Source: Isoperla grammatica
Taxonomy: Eukaryota > Arthropoda > Insecta > Plecoptera > Perlodidae
NCBI GenBank assembly: GCA_945910005.1
Contig: OX246739.1
Span: forward strand, 74,039,523-74,103,522
Length of the DNA: 64,000 nucleotides
Reading direction: 5' to 3'
The notes beneath the pieces are model-generated. The model was not told the origin of the DNA. It did not search any database and worked only from the letters and a program-made list of their open reading frames with translations. How positions within the stretch are numbered: position 1 is the first letter of the stretch; each line of letters starts with the position of its first letter. Shown piece by piece: positions 23,913 through 35,730 of this stretch. The position numbers and the translations under genes were made by a program.

Positions 23913-25241
23913 GAAGTCAATTAAAATATATACACTTCTTTTATCTCTTCTTTGGGATATTCCACAACATTTATAGGTCATTATGTGAGACATATATGTG
24001 AGTAATAGAATGAGTAATAAAACGAGTATCGGTATATTTTATTTTCATTGCTATATTTTAACGAAGAGAACGCCAAATAAATCACTCTTCTGTAGGTACA
24101 TGTGGAAAGTTTAGCCTTTGAATTTTGTGCGGTTGTTCGTGTGGTTGAGCCCTGCGCTGCGCCATGGTCGTAAAAATACTATATCTGGATGATAAGATAA
24201 CAAACAATAAATACAAACGTTCACTCGGCAAAAGCGTCACGAATGTACATTTTGTTAGTTGGTACGATATTCTGAGTTTTTTTACTATGACTATAGTTGG
24301 TAAACCGCATGGGTAAACCGTAGGGGTTGAGCCTGGGGTCCTGGGAATGTAACGTAGGGGTTGATCCCGGGGTCTTGGGAGTATAACGAGTCATCCTGAA
24401 GGTGTGTGGAAGGACGTGGCACTCATAAACGGTGCTCTGGACCTCCATCAATTCGAGCTGGGGGGGGGGGGGGGGGGGGCTTAGGGCGCCTTAGATATAG
24501 ATATAGATTGCGTATCGTAGTGGTGTTGAGTGAAGTGGGAGGAGCCAATAGTGTCGTGATTCCCCCGACCCCTTTACCCCCGGGGACCTGTTGCAGCTTC
24601 GTTTAATATTTATTTATTGTCTCCCACATCGATTACCTACAGGTGCCGTATTCTTGCCGCATGGAAGAGTCCATTACTGCGTTACCTCCACGTTCGTGTC
24701 CGACTACACCGGACATGACTGTCGGTCTACACCAGCCTGGTGTAGTTACACTCGTCGGTCGCGTGTTCGTTGTCAACTAGTCGAACAGAGTTTGTTCGTA
24801 GTCGTGTTGTATGTACACAATGGCCGGTTCCCCGCATTGAGTAAAACTGAAGGAAATCTATTGTGTTATGATAGCAGTTAAAAAATCAAACAAAAAACAT
24901 ACCTCCGTTTCTGTTTTCTATCGTTTGGATAGTGAAAGTACCCAAATAGAAATGTGTTCAAAATTATAATTGACATTTCCCTCTCGCCTTTGATATGAAT
25001 TGAACCAACCAATTTTGGCCGACAAATGTATACGTTACCGTTTTTCTATGCTATTGTCCGTACATGAAGCTAATTTCTTCGTTACTCCTATAGCATATTG
25101 TCTCTATTACCCCCGTCTATGAGTATACGAGAGCCAATGACCGTGCTCATAAACTCAACGTCATGAAAGTTCTTCTCAATTGGTACTCGTTTCAAATCGG
25201 TCCAAAAGGCACATCATCATGATACATGAACGAAAATAGTT

Positions 25242-25472
25242 TTAAAAGTGCAAACGATATTTATTTGAATAATGTTCTATGATCGCAGTTCGCCCTCGTC
25301 GTTTAGACAGCCTCGAGGGCGTACGTAATAACATCGCCCTGGCAAGTTTATCTGCTGGAAGTAACGAGGACCTTATTTTCTCGCTACGTTGGGCTGAACT
25401 TGAGAAAACTACCATGAAAAGTAAACTTATGCAGAGCGTATCTAGCTGTAAACGGTTCCAGCAATGCTTCAT
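25242..25472 (-). CDS. Possible small secreted peptide precursor, 76 residues
   Basis: The minus-strand ORF starts MKHCWNRLQLDTL, followed by a hydrophobic run CISLLFMVVFSSSA that looks like a signal peptide with cleavage about residue 27. A roughly 49-residue remainder contains a KRRGR basic site that could be a proprotein cleavage site. No known neuropeptide family was recognised, and the frame stays open upstream of this ATG for 32 codons. Chance ORFs of this size are common in this window, so this is weak. An AATAAA lies near the 3' end of the ORF itself. Confidence 0.15.
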   Translation of the reverse strand: MKHCWNRLQLDTLCISLLFMVVFSSSAQRSEKIRSSLLPADKLARAMLLRTPSRLSKRRGRTAIIEHYSNKYRLHF

Positions 25473-26329
25473 GGGCTGTCCCGTCCCGTAAGCGCGTCGC
25501 ACTCGGTGCGTCCTAGCGTTTCGAGCGTTCGTTACCTCTGTGTAAAGCAAAGCCACACACACACACACAATTTACAAGTATACGCAAATCTTCGCAACTT
25601 ATCACGTATTAGTAGTTGTATTGAACAAGCAGGAACTTGTTTTCTTTCGTGTCGTAACACACACATTCTATCCTTGCGCGCGTTGTTTTCCATATATCTT
25701 GGCACTAATGTTTAGTGAAGAAACGATGCTGTATATGCGTGCTTACGTGACTTATGCCGCCGGTGCCATTAAAGCATAAGCAGGAAGTGTAGGTTCCAGC
25801 GTCATTATGCATCTGACTGACTAATGAAAGTTGACCATTCTTGCTAATAAAAAACATCTACGCACAAGACGACCAGAAGTAAACATTAGAAGGTTTGGCT
25901 TTCAGCTCACATGAAATGTAAATATAATAATATATGGATCAACTTTTTTTGCAGACTTTTCTGATATGTAATGACGTTATTAATGTCAAGAATATGTTTT
26001 GCAGTCGCTTCGTGGTTTAGTAATAACACTTAATGCATACATACACGTTGGTGACATTCACTCCAAAACGTGTCCATTGGAGTTTCTTTTTAAACTTGAG
26101 TATTCCGTGTATGTAGGTCTCTTGGTACAACGATGTACTGTCCACACGACACAAGAATAGTATTGTTGTATCACGGGTACAACGCACGTATTACAAATTA
26201 CAATAAGTACAATGCTATAAACGTCACCCGACCCGACCTAGTTAAACAAGTGGATGATTTATTTAATATCGTAAAGGTGGTGGTGGTCGCATCTGGAGCA
26301 ATGTTCGTCGTCATCAATCCTCATAACAC

Positions 26330-26555
26330 CAGAGTGTATACGTAAGCCATGGTGTAGCTCATGGACGACGGCACGCAGTGAGTAAAGGGCCTCATAACAC
26401 TAAGAGTGTAAGAGTGTACGGCATGGAGTAGCTCATGGTCAACGCAGTGAGTGAAGTGCCCATAACGTAGAGTGTAGGAGTGTAAGAGTGTACGCCATGG
26501 AGTAGCTCATGGACGACGCTGGGATAAGCCATGGAGTAGCTCACGGACAACGCAA
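26330..26555. repeat. Imperfect tandem repeat, about three to four copies
   Basis: CCATGGAGTAGCTCATGG, CGCAGTGAGT and AGAGTGTAAGAGTGTACG recur at irregular spacing of roughly 50-90 bases. Confidence 0.7.
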
Positions 26556-27600
26556 AGAATGAAGTGGTGACCGTTGTCGCACAGCACAAACCTGTCAGCC
26601 GGGGGAAAGCCTGATTGAGGTTATCTAAACAAACACAAGAGCTGTGCGTTCTTCCGTACAAGGTATTGTTTGGTTTCCCTTTTCAATTCATGCACACACA
26701 CACACAAACACACTCGCTCGCGTCGACCAACTCGCCATTTCGATTCAACAAATAATAACTCCCATTACGCAACCTGCAGGCTGACCAAACAAGTTGGAAG
26801 GTCTGATTGCCGTCAGTGTACACTACTGTACGTGTACAATGTACGTGTACACGACCAGTGTTGCCATGGTCTGTGATCTCATCTGCGGTTTCACGCACTC
26901 GCGAGCATCGTCCCGGCTCTACGTGCTGTACTCACAACAGTCACGTGACCACGTCTCGATCTGCATTCGGTTAAATATTTATTTTAAATTCTAATTACAT
27001 CAGATTGAAGGCTGAATTTTGCGTTCTATAGTCTTGACGACTCAATGAACGTAAATTGCTTTGAGCTGTGACCCTGTTCAGCTGAGAGGCGCACACACAT
27101 ATGCACACATACGCGACGGTTGATTATTAAATAAGCAATTTGTTCAAATATAGTGAAGGCTCTTGTTGTTGCAGTCAAGTGACTGTTTGATGCCAACTGA
27201 CGTAGATGGATGCTAGTTTTAAAATATTGATTTTGAAATATGATGTCTGTTGACCAAGAGGCGCAGTGTGTCTTCTACCACGTCGGTGTGTACGCCAGTA
27301 GATTCGCTTAAACGCCGCTAGCAGCGCGCGACGGGACCTCGCCAGGAGCCCATAGTTTACCAAATTGATAACATATACATCAAATTATTATACCAAAGAA
27401 ATTGTCAAAAGGTATTGAACTGTCATTTCGCGTGCGAGTTGATTCGTAAACGCTCGAGAATTTAGAAATTTTAGGGGGCCTTGACTTGGTTGTGTCTACT
27501 ACCCTCTTCTTTTTTTTTAAATTTACAATTTACACTATTGGAAACGTTGCAAACCCTCTATACCTACCATGAGCTTGTGTCAGTTCTCGTCGCTCGTGTT
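26556..27600. other. No gene seen
   Basis: (CA)n near 26692-26712 and a CGTGTACA cluster near 26829-26851; otherwise unassigned. Confidence 0.5.
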
Positions 27601-27607
27601 GGTGCTG

Positions 27608-27712
27608 GGAGTAACATAAGGAGTTAGTAACATAGGGAGTAAAGTAACATAGGGAGTAATATGGGAGTAACTAGGAGTAACATAGGGAGTAACATAGGGA
27701 GTAACATAGGTT
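27608..27712. repeat. Short minisatellite, GGGAGTAACATA unit
   Basis: About eight copies of a 12-13 base unit with small indels. Confidence 0.85.
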
Positions 27713-27809
27713 GCATGTATTGTCTTCAACACACTGCGTGTCCATACCAGGGACTCCCTCCCTTGAAGGTCACCCGAACATGCTTGATGAGTGCAGGGAC
27801 CACGTTCTC

Positions 27810-28113
27810 ATATTGATGCATACCGATAGAGGTGGCTCAGCGGTAAGACGCGATACTCTAATTCGGATGGTCGCCGGTTCGATTCCGGCCACCGGAAGTC
27901 CTGACTGAAGTTTTTTCCCGAGGTTTTCCTCAGTCGTAACGTAAAGGCGAATGCTGGGATTGAGTCCTATACTAACAGCCCTCGGGACATTCCTTTCCAG
28001 ATCCGAACACCCTAATAACCTAGTTAGTCACCTGAAGAGGGGCACATCAGGTAAAGCTGGTGTGCACCCTATAACGGGTATTCCTACGAAAAATTATTAT
28101 TATATTGATGCAT
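27810..28113 (+). mobile_element. tRNA-derived SINE family A, intact, 12-bp target duplication
   Basis: The body 27822-28101 lies between ATATTGATGCAT repeats (27810-27821, 28102-28113). A box TGGCTCAGCGGTAAGACGC, B box CCGGTTCGATTCCGG, core CTGAAGAGGGGCACATCAGG, tail CGGGTATTCCTACGAAAAAT then ATT repeats. This is the best reference copy in the window. Confidence 0.92.
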
Positions 28114-28925
28114 GAAGGCTAATCGAGCCGATGAATGGGAGGTGGTCGCGTGTCGACCCACCTGCGACAACCACGGAGCAGTAGAGCCCTCAACAGTGGC
28201 GGCCACCTTTAGTTCTGATCCACACATAGAGGGGCAGCACTTTCCAACAGGCAGATGCTTCAAAGACTTGGGCCTTTAATAATAATTACAGTCACCGTTA
28301 TAATGGTGTTAGCATTATCAACGTGAGATCTTTATGAATTTAAATGTAATTAATTTCTTTAAAGTCGTTTTCCGGACACTTTGAAGACAATTTAGCAGTG
28401 TTGCCCGCCGGGTTTTTTTTCGGGTCGGGTAAAATCATGCCAACCCTGACAATCATGTTCCAGTACTCGGCGCTAGAACAAGCAATTGCGTTCCAGTAGA
28501 ATGCGCACTGCCATACCGCTAACTTCACTTTTCATAATTAATTTAATTTAATATAATTTTCAATTTAATGACTATATATTGAAGAGATTTCCCGGTACCT
28601 GCTTGTTATTGTCCACTGCGTGGAGGGAGTGCACCAGCTGCCTAGACAACGCTTGCCAACAGACGGCGGTGGTATGAGAACGAGATGGTTGTTCGTTGTC
28701 ACATTACTTCACCTTGCAAGTTAACGCGATGCAACTATAGCAATGTGCATTGTCAACAGGAAGTTATGTAGCGTGACGTCATTTCGCTAACCTCAGCGCT
28801 AAATATTGGAAGACTGTCGAGTGGACGGAAATCCATGTTCCGTCTTCTTTATCTATGTGTCTCTCCGTGTGAGGCCGGTGGAGGTTTGACGAATACGTCG
28901 CCAAAGGAACGATTATTTCAAGTAA
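28114..28925. other. No gene seen
   Basis: A short CGGGTCGGGT motif near 28424 resembles the ends of the hAT element at 56960, without termini. Confidence 0.45.
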
Positions 28926-28931
28926 AGTTGT

Positions 28932-29078
28932 CCCAAGACTACCTTACACATGCTTTCGTCACAGGCGAGACACTCGTAGCCAACCAGCGAACCGCCCGAG
29001 ACAAGCGCGCGCAAATAACGATCGCTGATTGGCTACGAGTGTCTCGCCTGAGACGAAAGCACGTGTAAGGTTGTCTTA
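28932..29078. mobile_element. Foldback MITE, CACTCGTAGCC family, best-preserved copy
   Basis: Long inverted arms of about 60 bp: CTTACACATGCTTTCGTC, CAGGCGAGACACTCGTAGCC on the left mirrored by GGCTACGAGTGTCTCGCCTG and GACGAAAGCACGTGTAAGG on the right. The loop is GC-rich. The short flanking duplication is not clear. Confidence 0.88.
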
Positions 29079-29082
29079 AGTT

Positions 29083-30128
29083 GATTTTGTCCCTATTTGT
29101 CTAGTTTAAATAGCAAATTTTAGACTTTCTAGAATAGCTCAAGATGAATGAAGAAAATCCATATTAGCAGTTCACTTGGCGGCAGCTTATTACCCCCCCC
29201 CCCCCCCCCCCCGCGCACACACACAATTTACGAATCTTTTCTATTTTTACACTGTTTCCAACGTTTTCCCGCCTCACACAAATACAAGTTATTAAGTTAG
29301 CGTTTGTTGTTTTACGACGTACTCTACAGTTAGGTTATAATATGACGTGGACCGAATCAGGGTCGTCGAAAACAAGGGGTTACGGATTGAAGGCTTGGGG
29401 GGACGTTAGGATCGCAATAATGGGCGCCAACCGGCAAGTATGAAGTAGAACACGTTATTTTATATCTAGCCTAAATATTACAAAGTAAATCTGTCTGTGC
29501 TGCATGAGGTGTGTGTCTCACTGTCATTGTGCATGAGATCCAGCTAGATAGATGTGTCTCGCTGTCATTGATAGGGCGGAGTATATTAGGCAAGACAGAC
29601 TCGGAGAGACATGGATGGCGTGTTGGACGAATAACTTCCCCATACATGGTCCGTATTAGTGTGTAGACGTGACTGCGACACCTTTGTGTGAGTAATCGGT
29701 TTTGAGTATCGAGTGCACACGTACTGCACGACTGGACGAACTTTCGCAGATAAGTGTCTGCGCACGCCGCGTGGCGAGGTTCGTCGGGACCCCCCCCCCC
29801 CCCTCGTTATAACTTAAATTGTGTTTCTTGTTGATTGAGTGTCCTGAAAAAACTATCTAATTTTAGTATAACGCAGGACTTTCTTTATAGTATACTTTTC
29901 TTTTTATATCACTTTCGGTTTGAGGTGTGTAATACTTTTTGGGCCCGGATGCACAATTGTCCCCTAAAGGACTCGCTATAATTGTCGGAGAGTTTGTTTT
30001 ATGTATGGAAAATAGCATGTAATAAAACAATCCCATAGCAACCCTAGGATCCCTCAGCTAGGGAACAACTCTGCATCTGGACCATACGTCATGTACAAAT
30101 GTAACAATTAGTCCCTAAGTCAGAGCCG
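29083..30128. other. No gene seen
   Basis: Poly-C at 29193-29212 and 29790-29803; otherwise unassigned. Confidence 0.5.
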
Positions 30129-30129
30129 C

Positions 30130-31697
30130 CCCTTGGTGCAGTTAGGGGCTGGCGATGGCAATGACACGGCAAGCGTGATGCAGTTAGGGGCTGCGATGGC
30201 AGTGGACCCGGCAAGCGTGATGCAGTTAGGGGCTGCGATGGCAATGACACGGCAAGCGTGATGCAGTTAAGGGCTGCGATGGCAGTGGACCCGGCAAGCG
30301 TGATGCAGTTAGGGGCTGCGATGGCAATGACACGGCAAGCGTGATGCAGTTAGGGGCTGGCGATGGCAATGACACGGCAAGCGTGATGCAGTGAGGGGCT
30401 GCTGTGATGGCAATGACACGGCAAGCGTGATGCAGTGAGGGGCTGCGATGGCAATGACACGGGAAAGCGTGATGCAGTTAGGGGCTGCGATGGCAATGAC
30501 ACGGGAAAGCGTGATGCAGTTAGGGGCTGCGATGGCAATGACACGGGAAAGCGTGATGCAGTTAGGGGCTGCGATGGCAATGACACGGGAAAGCGTGATG
30601 CAGTTAGGGGCTGCGATGGCAATGACACGGGACAGCGTGATGCAGTTAGGGGCTGCGATGGCAATGACATGGGAAAGCGTGATGCAGTTAGGGGCTGCGA
30701 TGGCAATGACACGGGAAAGCGAGATGCAGTTAGGGGCTGCGATGGCAATGACACGGGAAAGCGTGATGCAGTTAGGGGCTGCGATGGCAATGGACCCGGA
30801 AAGCGTGATGCAGTTAGGGGCTGCGATGGCAATGACACGGAAAGCGTGATGCAGTTAGGGGCTGCGATGGCAATGACACGGAAAGCGTGATGCAGTTAGG
30901 GGCTGCGATGGCAATGACATGGGAAAGCGTGATGCAGTTAGGGGCTGCGATGGCAATGACACGGGAAAGCGTGATGCAGTTAGGGGCTGCGATGGCAATG
31001 ACACGGGAAAGCGTGATGCAGTTAGGGGCTGTGATGGCAATGACACGGGAAAGCGTGATGCAGTTGGGGGCTGCGATGGCAATGACACGGGAAAGCGTGA
31101 TGCAGTTAGGGGCTGTGATGGCAATGACACGGGAAAGCGTGATGCAGTTGGGGGCTGCGATGGCAATGACACGGGAAAGCGTGATGCAGTTAGGGGCTGC
31201 GATGGCAATGACACGGGAAAGCGTGATGCAGTTAGGGGCTGCGATGGCAATGACACGGGAAAGCGTGATACAGTTAGGGGCTGCGATGGCAATGACACGG
31301 GAAAGCGTGATGCAGTTAGGGGCTGCGATGGCAATGACACGGGAAAGCGTGATGCAGTTAGGGGCTGCGATGGCAATGACACGGGAAAGCGTGATGCAGT
31401 TAGGGGCTGCGATGGCAATGACACGGGAAAGCGTGATGCAGTTAGGGGCTGCGATGGCAATGACACGGGAAAGCGTGATGCAGTTAGGGGCTGCGATGGC
31501 AATGACACGGGAAAGCGTGATGCAGTTAGGGGCTGCGATGGCAATGACACGGGAAAGCGTGATGCAGTTAGGGGCTGCGATGGCAATGACACGGGAAGGC
31601 GTGATGCAGTTAGGGGCTGCGATGGCAATTACACGGGACAGCGTGATGCAGTTAGGGGCTGCGATGGCGATGACACGGGAAAGCGTGATGCGGATGT
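30130..31697. repeat. 42-bp minisatellite, about 37 copies
   Basis: The unit contains GATGCAGTTAGGGGCTGCGA and TGGCAATGACACGGGAAAGC. Early copies (to about 30440) differ slightly (CGGCAAGC, GTGGACCCGGC). Since 42 is a multiple of 3, several frames on both strands are open and give false 14-residue repeat proteins. The strand carries one TTAGGG per unit but no telomeric run. Confidence 0.96.
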
Positions 31698-31800
31698 GTG
31701 ATGGCTGGCGTGACGTCATGGTTAGTGGACGGACGAGTGTCTGGATGGATGGATGGACGCATGAGCAGGGCAGGTTGTTGGCCGATCATTGTTGTACACG

Positions 31801-32656
31801 AGTTGTTACTGTTATACGTGCGTGGAATGGATGTGGCTGGCGTTCCAACTAGTTTGATACGTATGGTATGATGATGATGGCGCATCTGGGTTGGGTGTCC
31901 TTGCCCATGTAGAGGTGGCACCGTCTTGTTCCAACTGACGCTTCATTGAGGCTGAGAAGAGCAGACTCAAGGGTTGTTACTGTTATACGTGCGTGGAATG
32001 GATGTGGCTGGCGTTCCAACTAGTTTGATACGTATGGTATGATGATGATGGCGCATCTGGGTTGGGTGTCCTTGCCCATGTAGAGGTGGCACCGTCTTGT
32101 TCCAACTGACGCTTCATTGAGGCTGAGAAGAGCAGACTCAAGGGTTGTTACTGTTATACGTGCGTGGAATGGATGTGGCTGGCGTTCCAACTAGTTTGAT
32201 ACGTATGGTATGATGATGATGGCGCATCTGGGTTGGGTGTCCTTGCCCATGTAGAGGTGGCACCGTCTTGTTCCAACTGACGCTTCATTGAGGCTGAGAA
32301 GAGCAGACTCAAGGGTTGTTACTGTTATACGTGCGTGGAATGGATGTGGCTGGCGTTCCAACTAGTTTGATACGTATGGTATGATGATGATGGCGCATCT
32401 GGGTTGGGTGTCCTTGCCCATGTAGAGGTGGCACCGTCTTGTCCAACTGACGCTTCATTGAGGCTGAGAAGAGCAGACTCAAGGGTTGTTACTGTTATAC
32501 GTGCGTGGAATGGATGTGGCTGGCGTCCCAACTAGTTTGATACGTATGGTATGATGATGATGGCGCATCTGGGTTGGGTGTCCTTGCCCATGTAGAGGTG
32601 GCACCGTCTTGTTCCAACTGACGCTTCATTGAGGCTGAGAAGAGGAGCAGACTCAA
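31801..32656. repeat. 171-bp tandem repeat, five copies
   Basis: GTTGTTACTGTTATACGTGC starts at 31802, 31973, 32144, 32315 and 32485. Copies are nearly identical; one has a single-base deletion and the last has AGAGGAGCAG. Confidence 0.96.
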
Positions 32657-33873
32657 GAGTGGTTATGAGAGGAAGGGCGTTACCGTGGGTATGAAATGAA
32701 TGCATGGAATTATAAAGAGATTGTATGAACGCGGTGCCGATTGTGTAAGTAGATACGCACCATAGTGATGTTCGACTGTTACCTTGTTGTAAGATTGGCA
32801 AGAAGAAACACTCGATTTATCATAAATTGAGCAAAATTGAAAAATCAAGTTTACAGCACAACTGGTAAAATAGTGGCATTTTAGTGGCTTTTTCGTCATT
32901 TTACAAAAAATAGTGGCAATGCTAAAAATAGTGGCAAAATAGTGGAAAATAGTGGTCTGTGGACACCCTGCATGCGTATTTACAGTTATCTGTTGCGTAT
33001 AGTATTTGAACATTAAACCGTTAACGTTTTCATCAATTTTCACCTTCCTCTTGTCTTCTTCACATACTCTTACTCGCTCAATATCGCATGAACGAGGTAT
33101 GATCTATGATCTATAGAGTTGACTCCCTGACTGACGGTGAGTCGTCTTCGCCTGTTTGTCTTGTAGCTGATATTGACGATGAGACGACAATACTTGGCTG
33201 ACAAGGGCACAGTGATATTGGTTACATCATTTAGTGCATACATTATAAATTGAATGACAATTGAAGTTTTTTTCCGTATAACAAACACATCTTGTAGATA
33301 TTTCTTTGACCATATATTTATTTATATTTGATATTTTTTTTGCACGTGTAAGAGTTGCCGTTTTAAAACGCGTTAGCCTTATAACTAGCTATAGAGGTAC
33401 TACACGAAAAGCGTTAGCCTTATAGCTAGCCATGTACTGTACACGAAAAGTACTTTTTTTTGACTTGCAGCACAATTGTTATGGACATTTGTTTTTATGA
33501 GGCCGTTTCAATCCCGCAAGAAGAGCCCATCAGCTCCATAAACTCGAGTGTTATTCGATACGTCAATAATGGTTCGCCGTGGTGTGGGAAGGAAGGTTAC
33601 TGGTGTTGTTTTATTTTCACTAACTATAGCTTCATTCAGTACATGAAGAAGCTTCTTCTCTTACTGAATTGTCAAGTGTTCACACTAACGCTCGGCGATG
33701 TACGATATAACAGTTGCCGTCCATACTGACGCAATTGCCTCTCTGTTAAAGCTGCCAATTTTACGTTTTATTTCTGTTCGTTTCTCGACAGTAACATGTG
33801 TGGAGCTGAGCTTTGAAGTGACGTAGTGACGTACTTGACTCTCCAATATCTCTCTGCCTTCTATAGCTGCCTC
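32657..33873. other. No gene seen; one 55-bp duplication near 33368-33450
   Basis: GCGTTAGCCTTATA(A/G)CTAGC occurs twice. There is an AATAGTGGCAA cluster near 32865-32950. Confidence 0.45.
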
Positions 33874-34173
33874 GTTGTATCGTTGAGTGAGTAATATAGG
33901 GTAGAGCCGCAACGCCATCGGCAGTTTGTCTACCACCTTATGCTGCCCAAAATAGTTAAGTCGGGTAGTAGAAGTTCGCCAAGCGACGCGATGACGGAGC
34001 CTGATTGGTCGGCTACTTCACCGAAGATATACGAAGACAGCCGAAAACTCCGTCATCGCGTCGCTTGGCGAACTTCTACTACCCGACTAAAGTATGTTGG
34101 GCAGCATAAGGCGGTAGACAAACTGCGGATGGTGTTGCGACTCTACCCTATATTACTCACTCAACGGTTGTAT
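33874..34173. mobile_element. Foldback element, 286 bp, about 118-bp inverted arms
   Basis: Arms 33881-33998 and 34049-34166 are near-perfect reverse complements: CGTTGAGTGAGTAATATAGG left, ending CCTATATTACTCACTCAACG right. The loop is about 50 bases and includes CTGATTGGTCGGC. GTTGTAT flanks both sides (33874-33880, 34167-34173), a 7-bp target duplication. No coding capacity. Confidence 0.93.
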
Positions 34174-34680
34174 CCTTGGTCGACAGATGGTTGCGCGCGC
34201 ATTGTGTTGCTGCTTAAAAACTAGTTACTCGTGCACACTTTTTGTTTTAAAAAAGAAGGGAGCTTTAACAACTAGGTCGCGAGCATTGTAGAGTGTTTTG
34301 CCCAATATTATGATAGTTAATCTGAACTAAATTGTCTTCGTATAGTCGATGGTGTTTGAAGACATACGCACGTAATTAATTGTATTCATGGTCCTGATTG
34401 AAATCTTCTGAAGCACCAAACGGAACCATTTGTAAGTTGAGGATGCATATCAACCCAAGGGGGTATAATGGGGCTTAAATAACGTTTTACATTTCAAGTT
34501 TTAATTAACATTTTCTAAACATGAATAAAACATTACCGTATGCCGGAGTAAGTGTATTAAATATGTTCATTTCAGATTATGAAAACGTTTTCCAAAACAC
34601 GTTAGGTTGAAGCGTATAGGCCCTATGCTACGGAATGGGTAAAACAGCTACCCGTTATAACCACATGCATTTTAGGTTTT
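34174..34680. other. No gene or repeat recognised
   Basis: AT-rich unique sequence. Confidence 0.45.
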
Positions 34681-34684
34681 CGCG

Positions 34685-34890
34685 TTCTAGAGCATTCGCG
34701 CAGTAGAACATTCGTGCACTTAATTCTTCGCTCAGTAGAGTTTTTGCGCAGCAGTAGAGCATTCGCTCACTAGACTATTCGCGGACTAGAGTCTTCGCTC
34801 AGTACAATATTCGCGGCCTGGGTCATTCGCACACTAGAGTTTTCGCGTAGTAAAACAATCGCTCACTTAAAAAATTTCGCTCACTAGATA
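34685..34890. repeat. Degenerate 17-19-bp repeat cluster
   Basis: Around ten variants of CATTCGC(T/G)CACTAGAGT, such as ATTCGCTCACTAG, CTTCGCTCAGTAGAG and TTCGCTCACTAGAT. Confidence 0.7.
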
Positions 34891-35454
34891 CGTTCCTGCT
34901 GAATGACATAATGAGCGCCCCTCCTCGCCCGAGGTGGGTGCGTATCGCGTGCGTGCCCGAGTGCGTAGTTACGTGCAATACGGGCGCTGACCTCCATCAC
35001 GCATGACGCGTCATTTGCATGTGCAGCGGTGGGCGTACAATGCAGCGCGCTCGAAGATGCCCAGGGATAACTGTACTCGCCGCAAAGTGGGTCACTCATA
35101 ATACGCGAGCCACGGCGTAGTTGCGACCACAATGATATGGCAGCGGCTCAAAACATCAGTTTTAGCGACACAATTGTGCTCTGTCTTGTGCAAAATACTA
35201 AGGTGCGGAATTCAGGTCCGGCCCTAATGAATTGAGTAGTCCTAACGTGTTGTTGTTGTTGAGGACACACCTGATGACGTCAGAATGAATTAACTATTGC
35301 GAACGAAAAGAGGATAAGGAGGAAGGAGCGGATTGGGAACGTTTTCGGCACAGACACTACTCCAATATAAAGCAGTTGTGTTGTACCGGGCGTAGCCAAC
35401 TGAGTGACAATCTGTCAGCATTTATCGCCTTGAAATGCTTGTATTTTTTTAGCG

Positions 35455-35730
35455 AAAAATGTACTTTTCCGAAAGTGTGATGGTTATATTTCCTTGCACA
35501 TGTCCCCCCCCCCCCTACGCCGCATTTATCACCATGAAAACGATCGGATTTCACGCGAAAAATATACTTTTCCGAAAGTGAAGGTTACATTTCCTTGCAC
35601 TTGGCCCCCCCCCCCCCCCCCCGCCGCATTTATCACCATGAAAACGATCGGATTTTACGCGAAAAATGTACTTTTCCTAGAGTGAAGGTTACATTCCCTT
35701 GCACATGTTCCCCCCCCCCCCCCCCCCCGC
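35455..35730. repeat. About 105-bp tandem repeat, three copies, each with a poly-C tract
   Basis: Shared blocks are CTTTTCCGAAAGTG, TTACATTTCCTTGCAC, poly-C, CGCATTTATCACCATGAAAA and CGATCGGATTT. The poly-C tracts are 12, 18 and 19 bases. Confidence 0.92.

Larger units (their letters stand above)
20830..26330. other. Long stretch without a supported gene
   Basis: Mostly unique sequence. Contains CCAACCCTGACAGGGTAGGG near 21318 and CCCTGTCAGGGTTG near 21492 (inverted 13-bp pair), a CCAACCAACCAACCAA run near 22161, a 34-bp direct repeat (23234-23267 and 23675-23708), poly-G at 24460-24479 and (CA)n at about 25554-25569. Confidence 0.45.

Noticed and set aside
30130..31697. Telomeric sequence (TTAGGG in each unit)
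   Set aside because: Only one hexamer per 42-bp unit and no tandem TTAGGG run.
30350..31921. Long ORFs on both strands encoding 14-residue repeats
   Set aside because: They follow from a 42-bp satellite whose unit is a multiple of three and lacks stops; several frames are equally open and none has a non-repeat domain.
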